DNA of 32,045 nucleotides from Vicinamibacteria bacterium (GCA_022820675.1 JAJEFC010000008.1:1-32045), one strand, 5' to 3'. Numbered from the stretch's first letter, positions 8,169 to 16,555 are shown. Made by a program: numbers and translations. Notes: a model not told the origin generated them from the letters alone.

Positions 8169-9236
8169 ATGACCCGATCCGTCTCCCGCCTGGCCGCCGG
8201 CGCGGCGGCCGCGACGCTCCTCGTCGCGTGCGGCGGCCCCGACGCCGGCCCGGTGCTGGCGCCCTTCCGCGCCGAGCTGGACCGCGTCGCGCGCGAGGCG
8301 GAGGCCGAGCAGCGCATCGCCGTCAGCGGTCTGGACGACTGGCTCTTCCTCTCCCCCGAGCTGCGGCAGGTCGGCCGGGACGGTTTCCGCGCACCCGGGG
8401 CAGGCGGCCCGCCGACGCCGCCGACCGCGCCCGAGACCGGCCCCGTCGCGACGATCCTCGACTTGCACGGCCAGCTCGCGGCGCGGGAGGTCGAGCTGCT
8501 CCTGGTGCCGGTACCGCCGAAGGCCGTCATCTTTCCCGAGAAGGTGTCCGGCGCGGTCGCGATTCCGATTCCCGTTCCCCGTCTCGACCCCGCCCTCGAG
8601 CGGCTCTACGACCGGCTCCGCGCCGGCGGCGTCGACGTCCTCGATCTGACCGACCACTTCATTCGCGAGCGCTTCCACCCGGAGGGCCCGCTGTACTGCC
8701 GCACCGACAGCCACTGGTCGGGCAGCGGTTGCACGACCGCCGCCGCCGCCATCGCCGACGACGTCCGGACCCGGCCGTGGTACGCCGAGCTCGACACGGA
8801 GTCGTTCGGGGCGAGCTGGTACAGCACCAGCATCAGCGGCGACCTCGCCGGCCCCGGAGGCGTCCCCGCGGGCCGCGAGGAGCTGCGCCTGCGGGGCGTG
8901 ATTCGCGTAGCCGGCGGCGACCGGACGGCCGTCGCGCCCGATCGCGAGAGCCCCATCCTGCTGCTCGGCGACAGTCACGCGCTGGTGTTCCATGCCGGCG
9001 GCGACCTGCACGCCGCCGGGGCGGGGCTGCCCGATCAGCTCGCCTTCGAGCTCGGCCTCCCCGTCGATCTCGCGGCGACGCCGGACCCCTCCCCCATGGC
9101 CGCCCTCGACGCGCTCGTCGAGCGGGTTCGCGCCGACCCGGGCTACTGGGGCCGGAAGCGGCTGGTCATCTGGTGCTTCGCGGCGCGCGCGTTCGGCGCG
9201 CGCGACGACTGGCGTTCGGCATCCATCGCACCGTGA
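8169..9236 (+). CDS. AlgJ/AlgX-like SGNH-fold lipoprotein (predicted glycan O-acetylation factor)
   Basis: The family (ALGX/AlgJ domain) works in the periplasm with membrane-bound MBOAT acyltransferases to O-acetylate polysaccharides. This 355-residue protein starts with a lipoprotein signal, hydrophobic LAAGAAAATLL followed by the lipobox LVAC (Cys21). GLDDWLFLSPE matches the 'GWLFL' strand typical of the family. The DxH motif is TDSHW (D180, H182), and the nucleophile serine lies in LLLGDSHALVF (S269), so the catalytic triad is complete. The start at 8169 is chosen for the signal peptide. The gene overlaps the following aminotransferase in GTGA, implying coupled translation. No MBOAT partner is in the window, so the substrate and activity are inferred. 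Confidence 0.78.
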   Translation: MTRSVSRLAAGAAAATLLVACGGPDAGPVLAPFRAELDRVAREAEAEQRIAVSGLDDWLFLSPELRQVGRDGFRAPGAGGPPTPPTAPETGPVATILDLHGQLAAREVELLLVPVPPKAVIFPEKVSGAVAIPIPVPRLDPALERLYDRLRAGGVDVLDLTDHFIRERFHPEGPLYCRTDSHWSGSGCTTAAAAIADDVRTRPWYAELDTESFGASWYSTSISGDLAGPGGVPAGREELRLRGVIRVAGGDRTAVAPDRESPILLLGDSHALVFHAGGDLHAAGAGLPDQLAFELGLPVDLAATPDPSPMAALDALVERVRADPGYWGRKRLVIWCFAARAFGARDDWRSASIAP

Positions 9237-10339
9237 CCGAAGTCCCTCTCGTGGACCTGCGCGCGCAGTACTCGTCGATCCGGCACGAGATCGACGAGGC
9301 GGTGGCGCGCGTGCTCGACAGCGGGCAGTTCGTGCTCGGGTCGGAGGTCGCGGCCTTCGAGCGCGAGTTCGCCGCCTTCTGCGGCGCCGGCCACGGCATC
9401 GCCGTCAACTCCGGCACCAGCGCCCTCCACCTCGCCCTCCTCGCGGCCGGCGCGGGACCCGGCGACGAGGTGATCACGGTCCCGTTCACCTTCATCGCCA
9501 CCGTCGCGGCCATCCGGTACACCGGCGCCACCCCGGTGTTCGTCGACGTCGACCCGCGGACCCGCACCATGGACGCGGCCCGGGTCGAGGAGGCGATGAC
9601 CGAGCGCACCAAGGCGGTGATTCCGGTGCATCTCTTCGGCCATCCCGCCGACCTCGATCCGCTGCTCGCCCTCGCCCGCCGGCGCGGCGTGACGGTGATC
9701 GAGGATGCGGCGCAGGCGCACGGGGCCGAGTACCGTGGCCGCCGGGTCGGCGGCCTCGGCGACCTGGGCTGCTTCAGCTTCTACCCCAACAAGAACCTCG
9801 GGGCGTACGGCGAGGGCGGCATGGTGGTCACCAGCGACGAGGCGCACGCCCGCGCCGTTCGCGCGCTGCGGAGCTGGGGCGGCGACGACCGTCACTCGCC
9901 GCCGCCAGCGGGCTTCAACTACCGGATGGAAGCCCTGCAGGGCGCCATTCTACGGGTCAAGCTCCGTCACCTCCCCGCGTGGACGGCCGCCCGCCGCGGC
10001 ATCGCCGCCGCCTACGACCGCGCCCTGGCCCCGACCGGGGTCATCGTGCCCGCGGCCGGCCCGGACGTCCGGCCGGTCTACCACTGCTACGCGGTGGAGA
10101 CGCCGCGCCGCGACGCACTGCGCCGGGCGCTCGACGCGGAGGGCATCGGGACCGGGCTGCACTACCCGGTGCCGTTGCACCTGCAGGCGTGCTGCGCCGA
10201 TCTGGGGGGCCGGGCCGGCGACCATCCCCACGCCGAGGCGGCCGCCGCCCGCACACTGGGCCTGCCCATCTACCCCGAGCTGCCGAAGGACGTGCCGGCG
10301 CGGGTGGCGGAGATTGCCGGGCGGGTCTGCCGGGAGTGA
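9233..10339 (+). CDS. DegT/DnrJ/EryC1/StrS family PLP-dependent sugar aminotransferase
   Basis: Members transfer an amino group to keto-sugars linked to nucleotides, for use in surface glycans or secondary metabolites. This 368-residue protein opens TEVPLVDLRAQYSSI and has the family signatures NSGTSALHLAL (phosphate binding), PFTFIATV, EDAAQAHGAEY and SFYPNKNLGAYGEGG, where the Lys of NKN is the expected PLP Schiff-base residue. The GTG start at 9233 overlaps the preceding stop (GTGA), which supports both the start and translational coupling to the AlgJ-like lipoprotein. The pairing suggests both act on one glycan. The exact sugar cannot be told from sequence. Confidence 0.92.
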   Translation: MTEVPLVDLRAQYSSIRHEIDEAVARVLDSGQFVLGSEVAAFEREFAAFCGAGHGIAVNSGTSALHLALLAAGAGPGDEVITVPFTFIATVAAIRYTGATPVFVDVDPRTRTMDAARVEEAMTERTKAVIPVHLFGHPADLDPLLALARRRGVTVIEDAAQAHGAEYRGRRVGGLGDLGCFSFYPNKNLGAYGEGGMVVTSDEAHARAVRALRSWGGDDRHSPPPAGFNYRMEALQGAILRVKLRHLPAWTAARRGIAAAYDRALAPTGVIVPAAGPDVRPVYHCYAVETPRRDALRRALDAEGIGTGLHYPVPLHLQACCADLGGRAGDHPHAEAAAARTLGLPIYPELPKDVPARVAEIAGRVCRE

Positions 10340-10434
10340 CCCTCGGGGCACGGTCGAACGCCCGGGGTGTCAGCCGAGGAACCGAAGCGCGGCTATCGGA
10401 ATCGCGGTCCGGATGCCGCGACCGACAGAACGAC

Positions 10435-10454
10435 CGCGGCCTGGGCGGGCCGCG
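10435..10454. terminator. Hairpin between convergent degT and VOC genes
   Basis: A perfect 7-bp GC stem, CGCGGCC at 10435-10441 and GGCCGCG at 10448-10454 with a 6-nt loop, lies between two convergent genes. No run of T follows, so it is at best a non-canonical bidirectional terminator. Confidence 0.4.
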
Positions 10455-10459
10455 TTCCC

Positions 10460-10999
10460 TCACGACCTCGGCTCGGACGGTTCGTAGTAGCGACGGTAGT
10501 CCTGACCGACGCCCCGCCGGAACAGCCAGCCGCCGAGCGGGCCCAGCCACCGCAACACGTGGTGCATGTGCCGCAGATCGGTCAGCTCGATGAGGTTGCC
10601 GTCGGGGTCGCGGGCGAAGAACAGGGTGTGGCCGTGGGGTGACCGCTCGGGCCGGCTGACGATCTCCACGCCCTTGTCCGCCAGGTAGTCGTGCCAGCGC
10701 GAAGTGTCCCGCACGTTGAAGCAGACATGGGTCAACCCGACCCGGTTCCAGGCCACCTCGGCCGCCGGCCGGTCCGGCCGGAACTCGAAGATCTCGATCA
10801 CCGCCCCCCCCGGCACCCGGATCCAGCCGATCTTGCAGGTCGGCTCGGGGGCGTCGACCCCGAAGAAGCCCCGTATCCGCTCCGTCGGGGCGTCGGAAAC
10901 CCCGACCAGGGGACACCCGAAGACGTCCCAGTAGAACCGGACCGCCCGGTTGAAGTCGGCCACCGTGATGCCCGTGTGGCTGAATGAACGTACGCGCAC
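10460..10999 (-). CDS. VOC (glyoxalase/dioxygenase) superfamily protein
   Basis: This is a 179-residue protein with two beta-alpha-beta modules. Putative metal ligands fall where expected: His in FSHTGITV, Glu in VIEIFEF, His in LTHVCFNV and Glu in GNLIELTD. The segment FFARDPDGNLIEL is typical of lyase/dioxygenase-type VOC proteins. The substrate cannot be assigned. The start is a GTG at 10999, decided by an AGGAGGG ribosome binding site (plus-strand complement 11008-11014) with an 8-base spacer; no ATG lies in a suitable place. It follows the GMC oxidoreductase by 26 bp and is very likely in one operon with it. Confidence 0.88.
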   Translation of the reverse strand: MRVRSFSHTGITVADFNRAVRFYWDVFGCPLVGVSDAPTERIRGFFGVDAPEPTCKIGWIRVPGGAVIEIFEFRPDRPAAEVAWNRVGLTHVCFNVRDTSRWHDYLADKGVEIVSRPERSPHGHTLFFARDPDGNLIELTDLRHMHHVLRWLGPLGGWLFRRGVGQDYRRYYEPSEPRS

Positions 11000-11025
11000 G
11001 ATGGTGTCCCTCCTGCTCTGCCCGG

Positions 11026-12579
11026 TCACGCGCCGGTCCGGGGAAACGGGTCCTGCGCTCCAGCGCAGCGCAGCTCCGTCTCCCTGATGTGGTCGGCCAC
11101 CCGGAGGGCCTGCGCGACGATGGTCAAGCCCGGGTTCACGGCCGACGAGGACGGAAAGAACGAGGCGTCGACGACGAAGAGGTTCTCCACGTCGTGCGAC
11201 CGGCACCAGGGATCGAGCACCGAGCGGCGCGGATCCGTCCCGAAGCACAGCGTCCCGCACTGGTGGGTCGTATTGTGGATCGACCGCGGATGGGCGTAGA
11301 CGATCCCGAGCCCGAGCCGGCGCAGCATCCGCCGGACCTCGCGGACGAGCCGGTCGTGGGCCCGCACGTTGTTCGGCCCGTAGGACAGCCGGACGCGCCC
11401 GCCGGCATCGACCGTCACCCGGTTGTCGGGCCGCGGCAGGTCTTCCGTCATCGCGAGCCAGTCGAGGCCCCGCGCCACCCAGAAGTCGAAGAACCCCAGC
11501 GGCATCCACGGCACCGCGGTCCGGGCCATGACCCCGTGGGTCCTCCCCTGCGTCTGGATCTGCCCCAGCGGGTGGCCGCCGTCCGGACCCCGGAGATAGA
11601 AGTCGTTGATCGCCACCGTCTTCTGGAACACGGTGCGGTTGCGGCGGAACGGGTGGAACCCCGCCATCATCGTCGCGAGGTGCGCCATGTAGCGCCGCCC
11701 CGCCAGCCCCGAGGAGTTCGCGAGGCCGTCCGGGTGCCGGTCGTTCGCCGACTGCAGCAGCAGCGCCGCCGAGTTCACCGCCCCGCACGACAGCACCACG
11801 AGCGACGCCTCGACCCGACGCCGCTCTCCCCCATGGTCGACCTCCACCGCCTCGACCCGCCGGCCGGCCGGGTCCGTCAGCAGGCGCCGGGCCCGCGCAT
11901 CCGTCCACAGGGTGACGTTGCCGCGCGCGGCGGCGGGGCGGACGCAGCAGACGTCGGCGTCGCTCTTCGCATCGCGGTGGCACGGGAACGAGTTGCACGT
12001 ATCGCACAGGATGCAGCGTCCCGGCTCGCCCGGCCCCCGAAGCCCCAGCGGCAGGGGCGAGGGATGCAGCCCCTGCTCGCGGATCCGCGCCACGTACCGC
12101 GCCACCTGCTCCGCGTGGGGAACCGCGGGGTACGGGAACGGGGCCCTCGGCGCCTCCGTGGGGTCCTCGCCCGCGGTCCCGTGCACCTCGTACAGGCGTT
12201 CGGCCCGGTCGTAGTACGGCTCCAGCGTGTCGTAGTCGATGGGCCAGGCCGGCGACACGCCGTCGACGTGCTCCAGCTCGCCGAAGTCCTCGCGGCGCAT
12301 CCGGAAGAGGACGCTGCCCCAGAACTTGGTGTTGCCGCCGACGCAGTAGTGCATGTACGGACGGAAGGACCTGCCGCCGCCGTCCACCCAGCGCTCCGAC
12401 GTCTGGTAGCGCCGGCGCCCCCAGACCGCGGCGGGGTCCCGGTTCTCGGGCTCGCGCGGCACGAATCGGCCCCGTTCGACCAGCAGGATGCGGGCCGGAG
12501 CGTCGGCCAGCGCCCGGGCCAGGGTGCCTCCCCCGGCGCCCGTCCCGATGATGACGACGTCGTAACCCTCGCTCGGCAT
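11026..12579 (-). CDS. GMC family FAD-dependent oxidoreductase with Cys-rich insert
   Basis: Glucose-methanol-choline oxidoreductases oxidise alcohols or sugars with FAD. The 517-residue protein has the N-terminal dinucleotide fold VVIIGTGAGGGTLARAL with the acidic end of strand 2 (LLVERG). GGNTKFWG matches the second GMC region. The C-terminal catalytic region has HQCGTLCFG (about 439) and a conserved AVNPGLTIVAQAL (about 483). Near residues 187-212 a cysteine cluster occurs, CILCDTCNSFPCHRDAK followed by VCC. It has the spacing C-x2-C-x2-C-x5-C and could bind metal or an Fe-S centre, though this is not proven. There is no signal peptide. The neighbouring Gfo/Idh and VOC genes suggest a shared oxidation pathway of a sugar-like compound. 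Confidence 0.9.
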   Translation of the reverse strand: MPSEGYDVVIIGTGAGGGTLARALADAPARILLVERGRFVPREPENRDPAAVWGRRRYQTSERWVDGGGRSFRPYMHYCVGGNTKFWGSVLFRMRREDFGELEHVDGVSPAWPIDYDTLEPYYDRAERLYEVHGTAGEDPTEAPRAPFPYPAVPHAEQVARYVARIREQGLHPSPLPLGLRGPGEPGRCILCDTCNSFPCHRDAKSDADVCCVRPAAARGNVTLWTDARARRLLTDPAGRRVEAVEVDHGGERRRVEASLVVLSCGAVNSAALLLQSANDRHPDGLANSSGLAGRRYMAHLATMMAGFHPFRRNRTVFQKTVAINDFYLRGPDGGHPLGQIQTQGRTHGVMARTAVPWMPLGFFDFWVARGLDWLAMTEDLPRPDNRVTVDAGGRVRLSYGPNNVRAHDRLVREVRRMLRRLGLGIVYAHPRSIHNTTHQCGTLCFGTDPRRSVLDPWCRSHDVENLFVVDASFFPSSSAVNPGLTIVAQALRVADHIRETELRCAGAQDPFPRTGA

Positions 12580-12721
12580 CGAAGCTCCGAACCCGGCGTT
12601 CGGCGGGCCGCAGTGACCCGCTGCGGTCCCGGTCCGCGTTCCCGGCCGGCCCGACCGGGTCTGCCGCCATGGGCGTCGGAGCTCCGGCCCCGAGATCGCC
12701 GCTTGGCCCCCGGTTCCGCGG

Positions 12722-13720
12722 TCAGGCCCCGGGCGTCGTCGCCGCGGGCGCCGTGGCCGCGGCGGCCGCTTGGATCTGGTCCATGATCCGCTGGTCGTCC
12801 ATCGCGGTCTCCAGGCTCATCTCCGGCGGCCGTCCGGATCGAACGGCGCCCGCGAAGTCGCGGTACATCGCCTGGTAGCCGCGGATGTCCCGAAACCCGG
12901 GGAACAGGAGCCGCGGGAGGCCGCGGCCCCGCACCAGCACGAAGCCCCCGTTGGATTCGAACGTGACGACGCCGTCCCGCCCGTACAGCTTCGACAGCCG
13001 GACCCCGCGCAGCAACGAGGGCACCTCGCGCGAGTAGAACAGGGCCCCGGCGGCGCCGTTCGCGTACCGAAACGCGGCCAGCAGGCTCTTCGAGCGGCGG
13101 TCCGGACCCCGCCCCGAAGGCGGCGGGGCGAACCCCGTCGCGGTGGCAATCGTCATGCCGAGGCTGTTGGCGAGGTGCAGCCAGTGGATGCCTTCCTCGA
13201 AGAAGGCGTCGCCGCCCGCCATCCCCTCGTCGTTCCGCCAGTCGTCGGCCGCCTTCAGCCGCTTGACCACCGTCGTGAAGTGGGCGAGCACCAGATCGCC
13301 GATGACGCCGCGGGCGAGGAGACGCCGCAGACAGACGGCCAGCGGCTTGTAGTGGTCGTTCTCGCCGACGAGGACCACGCGGCCGGCGCGGTCGCGCGCT
13401 TCCCGCACCCGCCGGTAGTCCTCCATGCGGAGGAAGGCCGGCTTCTCGACGAGCACGTGCTTGCCGGCCGACAGCGCCTGCAGCGCGAGCTCCAGATGGA
13501 ACCGCGGCGGCACCGCGACCACCACCGCGTCCACGCCCGGATCCTCGATCGCGGCCCTGTAGCCGTCGTAGCTGCCGGCCCCGCGGTACCGGCGCCGGTA
13601 CGCCTCGGCCTTCGTCCGATCGCGGCTCGCGTAGCTGCAGGCGAAGGTCCCCCGCAACCGCTTCAGGTGGCGGCTGTGCACCCCGGTGATGAACCCGCAT
13701 CCGAGAAACGCGAGATGCAC
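12722..13720 (-). CDS. Gfo/Idh/MocA family NAD(P)-dependent oxidoreductase
   Basis: Members oxidise or reduce sugars, inositols or related compounds. The protein is about 332 residues. It has the Rossmann motif LAFLGCGFITGVHSRHL, the EKP motif in LVEKPAFL and the catalytic-region segment GDAFFEEGIHWLHLANSLG with a conserved His. I place the start at a GTG (13720), which has AGGA seven bases upstream and gives a normal N-terminus (HLAFLGCG). An ATG ten codons further upstream (13750) is possible, but it lies inside a copy of the gene-end module tail, so its first residues would be repeat-derived. The gene lies between the GT2 and GMC genes on the same strand. Confidence 0.87.
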   Translation of the reverse strand: MHLAFLGCGFITGVHSRHLKRLRGTFACSYASRDRTKAEAYRRRYRGAGSYDGYRAAIEDPGVDAVVVAVPPRFHLELALQALSAGKHVLVEKPAFLRMEDYRRVREARDRAGRVVLVGENDHYKPLAVCLRRLLARGVIGDLVLAHFTTVVKRLKAADDWRNDEGMAGGDAFFEEGIHWLHLANSLGMTIATATGFAPPPSGRGPDRRSKSLLAAFRYANGAAGALFYSREVPSLLRGVRLSKLYGRDGVVTFESNGGFVLVRGRGLPRLLFPGFRDIRGYQAMYRDFAGAVRSGRPPEMSLETAMDDQRIMDQIQAAAAATAPAATTPGA

Positions 13721-13738
13721 CTGCACGTCCTGCCGTCC

Positions 13739-13790
13739 TGGCCCGCCCATCGTCGCCTCGGCTCCGCCTGGCGCCCATCCCCTGCGGCCT
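13739..13790 (-). repeat. Gene-end module M6 (tail only) between GT2 and Gfo/Idh genes
   Basis: On the minus strand, downstream of the GT2 stop, the sequence GATGGGCGCCAGGCGGAGCC and then GAGGCGACGATGGGCGGGC closely matches the module tail found behind the IMPase and aroA genes. No matching hairpin is evident ahead of it. Its last part contains the ATG at 13750 of the downstream ORF. Confidence 0.65.
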
Positions 13791-13898
13791 CGGCCCGGCC
13801 CCGTCAGGGTCGTCCCGTGGCCTCGCCGTCCTGCCGAGCGGCCGCCCCGACCGAGCCCCGCCGGGGTCCCGCACCGGTCGCGCGGTGCCGACTTCAGG

Positions 13899-14957
13899 TC
13901 ATTCGCGGGGCGCCGGCGCCGGCGCTGGCGCCGGTTCGCCGGCCGGCGTCTCGATCACCTCGCGAATGTGATAGGTCGGCTTGTCCTGCGACTCGTGGTA
14001 CGTGCGGACCTGCAGCTCGGCCAGGAGCCCGAGGGTCACGAGCTGCACCCCCGTGAACAGCAGCAGAATGCCGAACAGCAGCAGGGGCCGCCCTCCGATG
14101 TCCTGCCCCCCGAACAGCCGTATGTACGCCAGCCACGCGGTGATCGCCCCCCCCGCCGCCCCCATCGCCAGGCCGACGAGCCCGAAGATCTGCAGCGGCC
14201 GCGTCGAGTAGCTCAGCAGGAACTTCACCGTGACGAGGTCCAGGATCACGTGCGGCGTCCGCGACAGGCCGTACTTCGACCGGCCGTGCCGGCGAGGCCG
14301 GTGGTTGACGACGACCTCGGCGATGCGCACCCCCTGCTCGCTCGCGATGGCGGGGATGAAGCGGTGCATCTCGCCGTAGAGGCGCAGCGACTTGACCACC
14401 CCGGCCTGGAACACCTTGAGCGAGCAGCCGTAGTCGTGCAGCCGCACGCCGGTGACGCGGGAGATGAGCCGGTTGGCGACGAAGGAGACGAGCCGGCGCG
14501 AGAGCCAGGGGTCGCGGCGCGCCTTGCGCCACCCGCAGACGATGTCGAACCCTTCGCCCAGCTTGTCGACCATCCGCGGAATCTCGCGCAGGTCGTTCTG
14601 CAGGTCGCCGTCCGCGGTGGCGATCAGGCGTCCCCGGGCGGCCGCGAACCCCGCCGAGAACGCCGCCGTCTGCCCGAAGTTGCGGCGCAGGCGGACCACC
14701 CGCAGCCGGGGGTCCGACGCCTGCAGCCGGGCGAGCCGCTCGAAGGTGCCGTCGGTGCTGCCGTCGTCGACGAAGACCATCTCGTAGGGCCGCCCCCAGG
14801 CGTCCAGGGTCTCCGTCAGCTCCCGGTAGAGTGCGTCGACGTTCGGGGCCTCGTCCAGGAGGGGAATGACGACCGACAGCTCCGGCAGCCCGTGGTGAGA
14901 GTCGCTGCATCCGAGCGGCGAGGCATCGCGCCTGACTGCGTCGTTCGTCGGTGGCAT
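13899..14957 (-). CDS. GT2 glycosyltransferase, polyprenyl-phosphate sugar transferase type
   Basis: The protein is about 352 residues. It has an N-terminal GT-A domain: LSVVIPLLDEAPNVDAL, VFVDDGSTDGT and TADGDLQNDL with the acidic metal-binding residues. The C-terminal part has two transmembrane helices (about LQIFGLVGLAMGAAGG and LLLFGILLLFTGVQLV). This is the plan of DPM1/GtrB/ArnC-like enzymes that move a sugar from a nucleotide to undecaprenyl phosphate at the inner membrane. The C-terminus ends in an Ala-Pro repeat. The start is uncertain: ATG at 14957 or GTG at 14996. An AGGAGG upstream is better spaced for an out-of-frame ATG and does not settle it. The downstream Gfo/Idh gene follows a module tail. 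Confidence 0.9.
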   Translation of the reverse strand: MPPTNDAVRRDASPLGCSDSHHGLPELSVVIPLLDEAPNVDALYRELTETLDAWGRPYEMVFVDDGSTDGTFERLARLQASDPRLRVVRLRRNFGQTAAFSAGFAAARGRLIATADGDLQNDLREIPRMVDKLGEGFDIVCGWRKARRDPWLSRRLVSFVANRLISRVTGVRLHDYGCSLKVFQAGVVKSLRLYGEMHRFIPAIASEQGVRIAEVVVNHRPRRHGRSKYGLSRTPHVILDLVTVKFLLSYSTRPLQIFGLVGLAMGAAGGAITAWLAYIRLFGGQDIGGRPLLLFGILLLFTGVQLVTLGLLAELQVRTYHESQDKPTYHIREVIETPAGEPAPAPAPAPRE

Positions 14958-15272
14958 GTGCGCGCCATGCGCCCCTCCTCGCGCCTCGTCGGGCACGGGC
15001 GTTCTTCAGCCCGCCGGCGCCCTCTGCGTCCGCCGGCGCCCGCCGGGCGCGGAGCAACGTGGAGCTCCACCGCGGGCTGCGGACTCATCGCGCGTGCGGC
15101 TGGAGGAAGCGACTCGGCGGGATTATAGCCGGATGCGGGCTCCCGACCCCCGGGCCGTCGTCCGGGCGGTATGCCCGCCGACGGGCTGCCGAGGGCCGTT
15201 CGGGCGCGCGGACCGTCGACCGGCGGCCCCGAACCGGGCTCCGAGGGCCCGCCCGGCGCCGCCGCCCGACCG
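14958..15272. other. Intergenic region upstream of GT2, no gene seen
   Basis: This 315-bp stretch lies between the barrel-protein stop and the GT2 start, both on the minus strand. It contains a TATAAT promoter-like hexamer (listed separately). Otherwise it is GC-rich without recognisable genes, RNAs or repeats. Confidence 0.45.
15122..15127 (-). promoter_or_regulatory. Candidate -10 box (TATAAT) for the GT2 gene
   Basis: A perfect TATAAT on the minus strand stands out in very GC-rich sequence, 126-165 bp upstream of the possible GT2 starts. No good -35 element lies 16-18 bp upstream, so the call rests on the hexamer alone. Confidence 0.35.
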
Positions 15273-15980
15273 TCAGAACCCCACGTTGAACGTGAACGAG
15301 GTGGTCATACCCCCCAGGTCGATCCGCTCGGCGAGGAAGCCCTGGTCGATGCCGACCACGCCCTGGGCGTCCTGGTAGCGGAACTCGATCCCCGCCGCGT
15401 AGCGATGTCCCCCGAACCGCAGCCCCGCGAGGTAGACGCGACCGACGGCGCTGCCGTTCGCCGTGTACTGGCCCCAGAAAATGGGCGCGTCCTCGTACCC
15501 GAAGTCGATGAACTCGCCGACCTCGCTGTAGCGCCAGTTGAAGAGGCCCACCCCCGCGCCCGCGTAGGGCTGCACCACCGCCCGCCGCCCGAAGGGAAAG
15601 AAGCGGGCGGTTGCGGTGATCGGCGCCACCTGCAGGGTGAAGTCCTGCTCGATCTCGGTCCCGTCGAAGTCGACGAACTGGTCGTAGACGCTGAACGCCG
15701 TCCGCCGGTACCAACCGGCCCCTACCCCCACCTCCAGGTAGTCTCCGACTCCGAGAAGCCACTCGGCGCCGACGCTGGCGCCGTTCAGGTCGTCCGGGAA
15801 GAAGTAGAACTCCTGCAGGTTCGCGAGCAGCACGTCGTCGGCGATGCGCGTGTCCACCCCCCGAACCGTGAAGCGCCCGAGGCTCAGGCTCAGCCAACTG
15901 TCCTGCGCCAGCAGCGGCGCGGGCCACGAGACCGCCAGCAGCACCGCCAGCGCCGTTCTCCGCATCGACCTCATCGACAT
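15273..15980 (-). CDS. Predicted outer-membrane beta-barrel protein (OmpW-like style)
   Basis: This 235-residue protein has a clear signal peptide (MSMRSMRRTALAVLLAVSW, cleaved after LLAQ or nearby). The mature part is made of amphipathic beta strands such as YLEVGVGAGWYR and VVQPYAGAGVGLFNW, and it ends in phenylalanine (FTFNVGF), the usual C-terminal signature for BAM insertion. The PYAGAGVG strand is common in small porin-like and OmpW/OmpA-like barrels. A strong AGGAGG lies upstream of the first ATG. Function and substrate are unknown. It lies directly upstream of the GT2 gene but is separated from it by about 315 bp, so it is probably its own unit. Confidence 0.8.
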   Translation of the reverse strand: MSMRSMRRTALAVLLAVSWPAPLLAQDSWLSLSLGRFTVRGVDTRIADDVLLANLQEFYFFPDDLNGASVGAEWLLGVGDYLEVGVGAGWYRRTAFSVYDQFVDFDGTEIEQDFTLQVAPITATARFFPFGRRAVVQPYAGAGVGLFNWRYSEVGEFIDFGYEDAPIFWGQYTANGSAVGRVYLAGLRFGGHRYAAGIEFRYQDAQGVVGIDQGFLAERIDLGGMTTSFTFNVGF

Positions 15981-16309
15981 CCCATCCTCCTCACGGGCCG
16001 CCGGCCGTGCCCGAGCCGTCGCGTCGTGGCCGGGTTCGGTGACCCGCTACGGTGCAAAGCAACACTCATGCCAGGACCGGAGTTTCCGACAACCTGCTTT
16101 CTTGCAGCAACTTGAACGGCTCTCGCCGGAAAGCCGGTGTCCACTCCAGATGACGCCGCGCAAGCTCCCCCCACACCCTGCCTGCCCGCGCACATCCCCG
16201 CTCGGGCAGGCCGGGCGAAGACGCGCGGCTGCGGGCGATTCCGGCGTCGAGGCTGGAAGGCTGCACGGAGCACCGGGCAACCGCTCCCGGCCCGGCGTGG
16301 TATCGTTGA
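15981..16309. promoter_or_regulatory. Divergent intergenic region between barrel protein and small ORF
   Basis: This 329-bp gap separates the minus-strand barrel gene from the plus-strand small ORF. It is clearly less GC-rich around 16050-16140. A short stem, CTGC and GCAG around TTTCTT, occurs near 16098. TATCGT at 16301-16306 directly before the small ORF could be a -10 box of a leaderless transcript beginning at the GTG at 16313. No gene is recognisable. Confidence 0.35.
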
Positions 16310-16555
16310 ATGGTGGAGTGGAGCTACGCGGACATCATGTCCACGGTGGGGGCCCTGAGCGCCTTGGTCGCGGCGATTGGGGTCATGCTCACCAGCCGCA
16401 AGGTCGATGTCCTGACCGGACGCGTCGACGAGCACGGCCGCATGCTTCAAGCCATCGTCACCGCGATGGTGAGAGCCCCCGAACCCGTTCCGGGTCCTGC
16501 CGCGCCCCCGCTCACGGCGGCGACCCCCCCGCCCCCGGGCCGACCACACGGCTAG
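16310..16555 (+). CDS. Small single-pass membrane protein, unknown function
   Basis: This 81-residue ORF has one predicted transmembrane segment (about residues 10-28, STVGALSALVAAIGVML). A short basic and polar helix follows (VLTGRVDEHGRMLQAIV), then a Pro/Ala-rich tail. Third codon positions are almost all G or C in the first 55 codons, as in the real genes nearby, which supports coding. There is no good Shine-Dalgarno site; a -10-like TATCGT just ahead suggests a leaderless message. Its stop codon shares CTAG with the stop of the convergent Nudix gene. I do not recognise the family. Confidence 0.55.
   Translation: MVEWSYADIMSTVGALSALVAAIGVMLTSRKVDVLTGRVDEHGRMLQAIVTAMVRAPEPVPGPAAPPLTAATPPPPGRPHG

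Noticed and set aside
10435..10454. Hairpin between convergent genes as an unusual regulatory RNA
   Set aside because: A simple GC stem between two gene ends is adequately explained as a terminator-like structure.
14816..15088. Out-of-frame ORF with a good AGGAGG before an ATG near the GT2 start
   Set aside because: It overlaps the conserved N-terminal domain of the GT2 in another frame and shows no conserved features. The site only makes the GT2 start uncertain.
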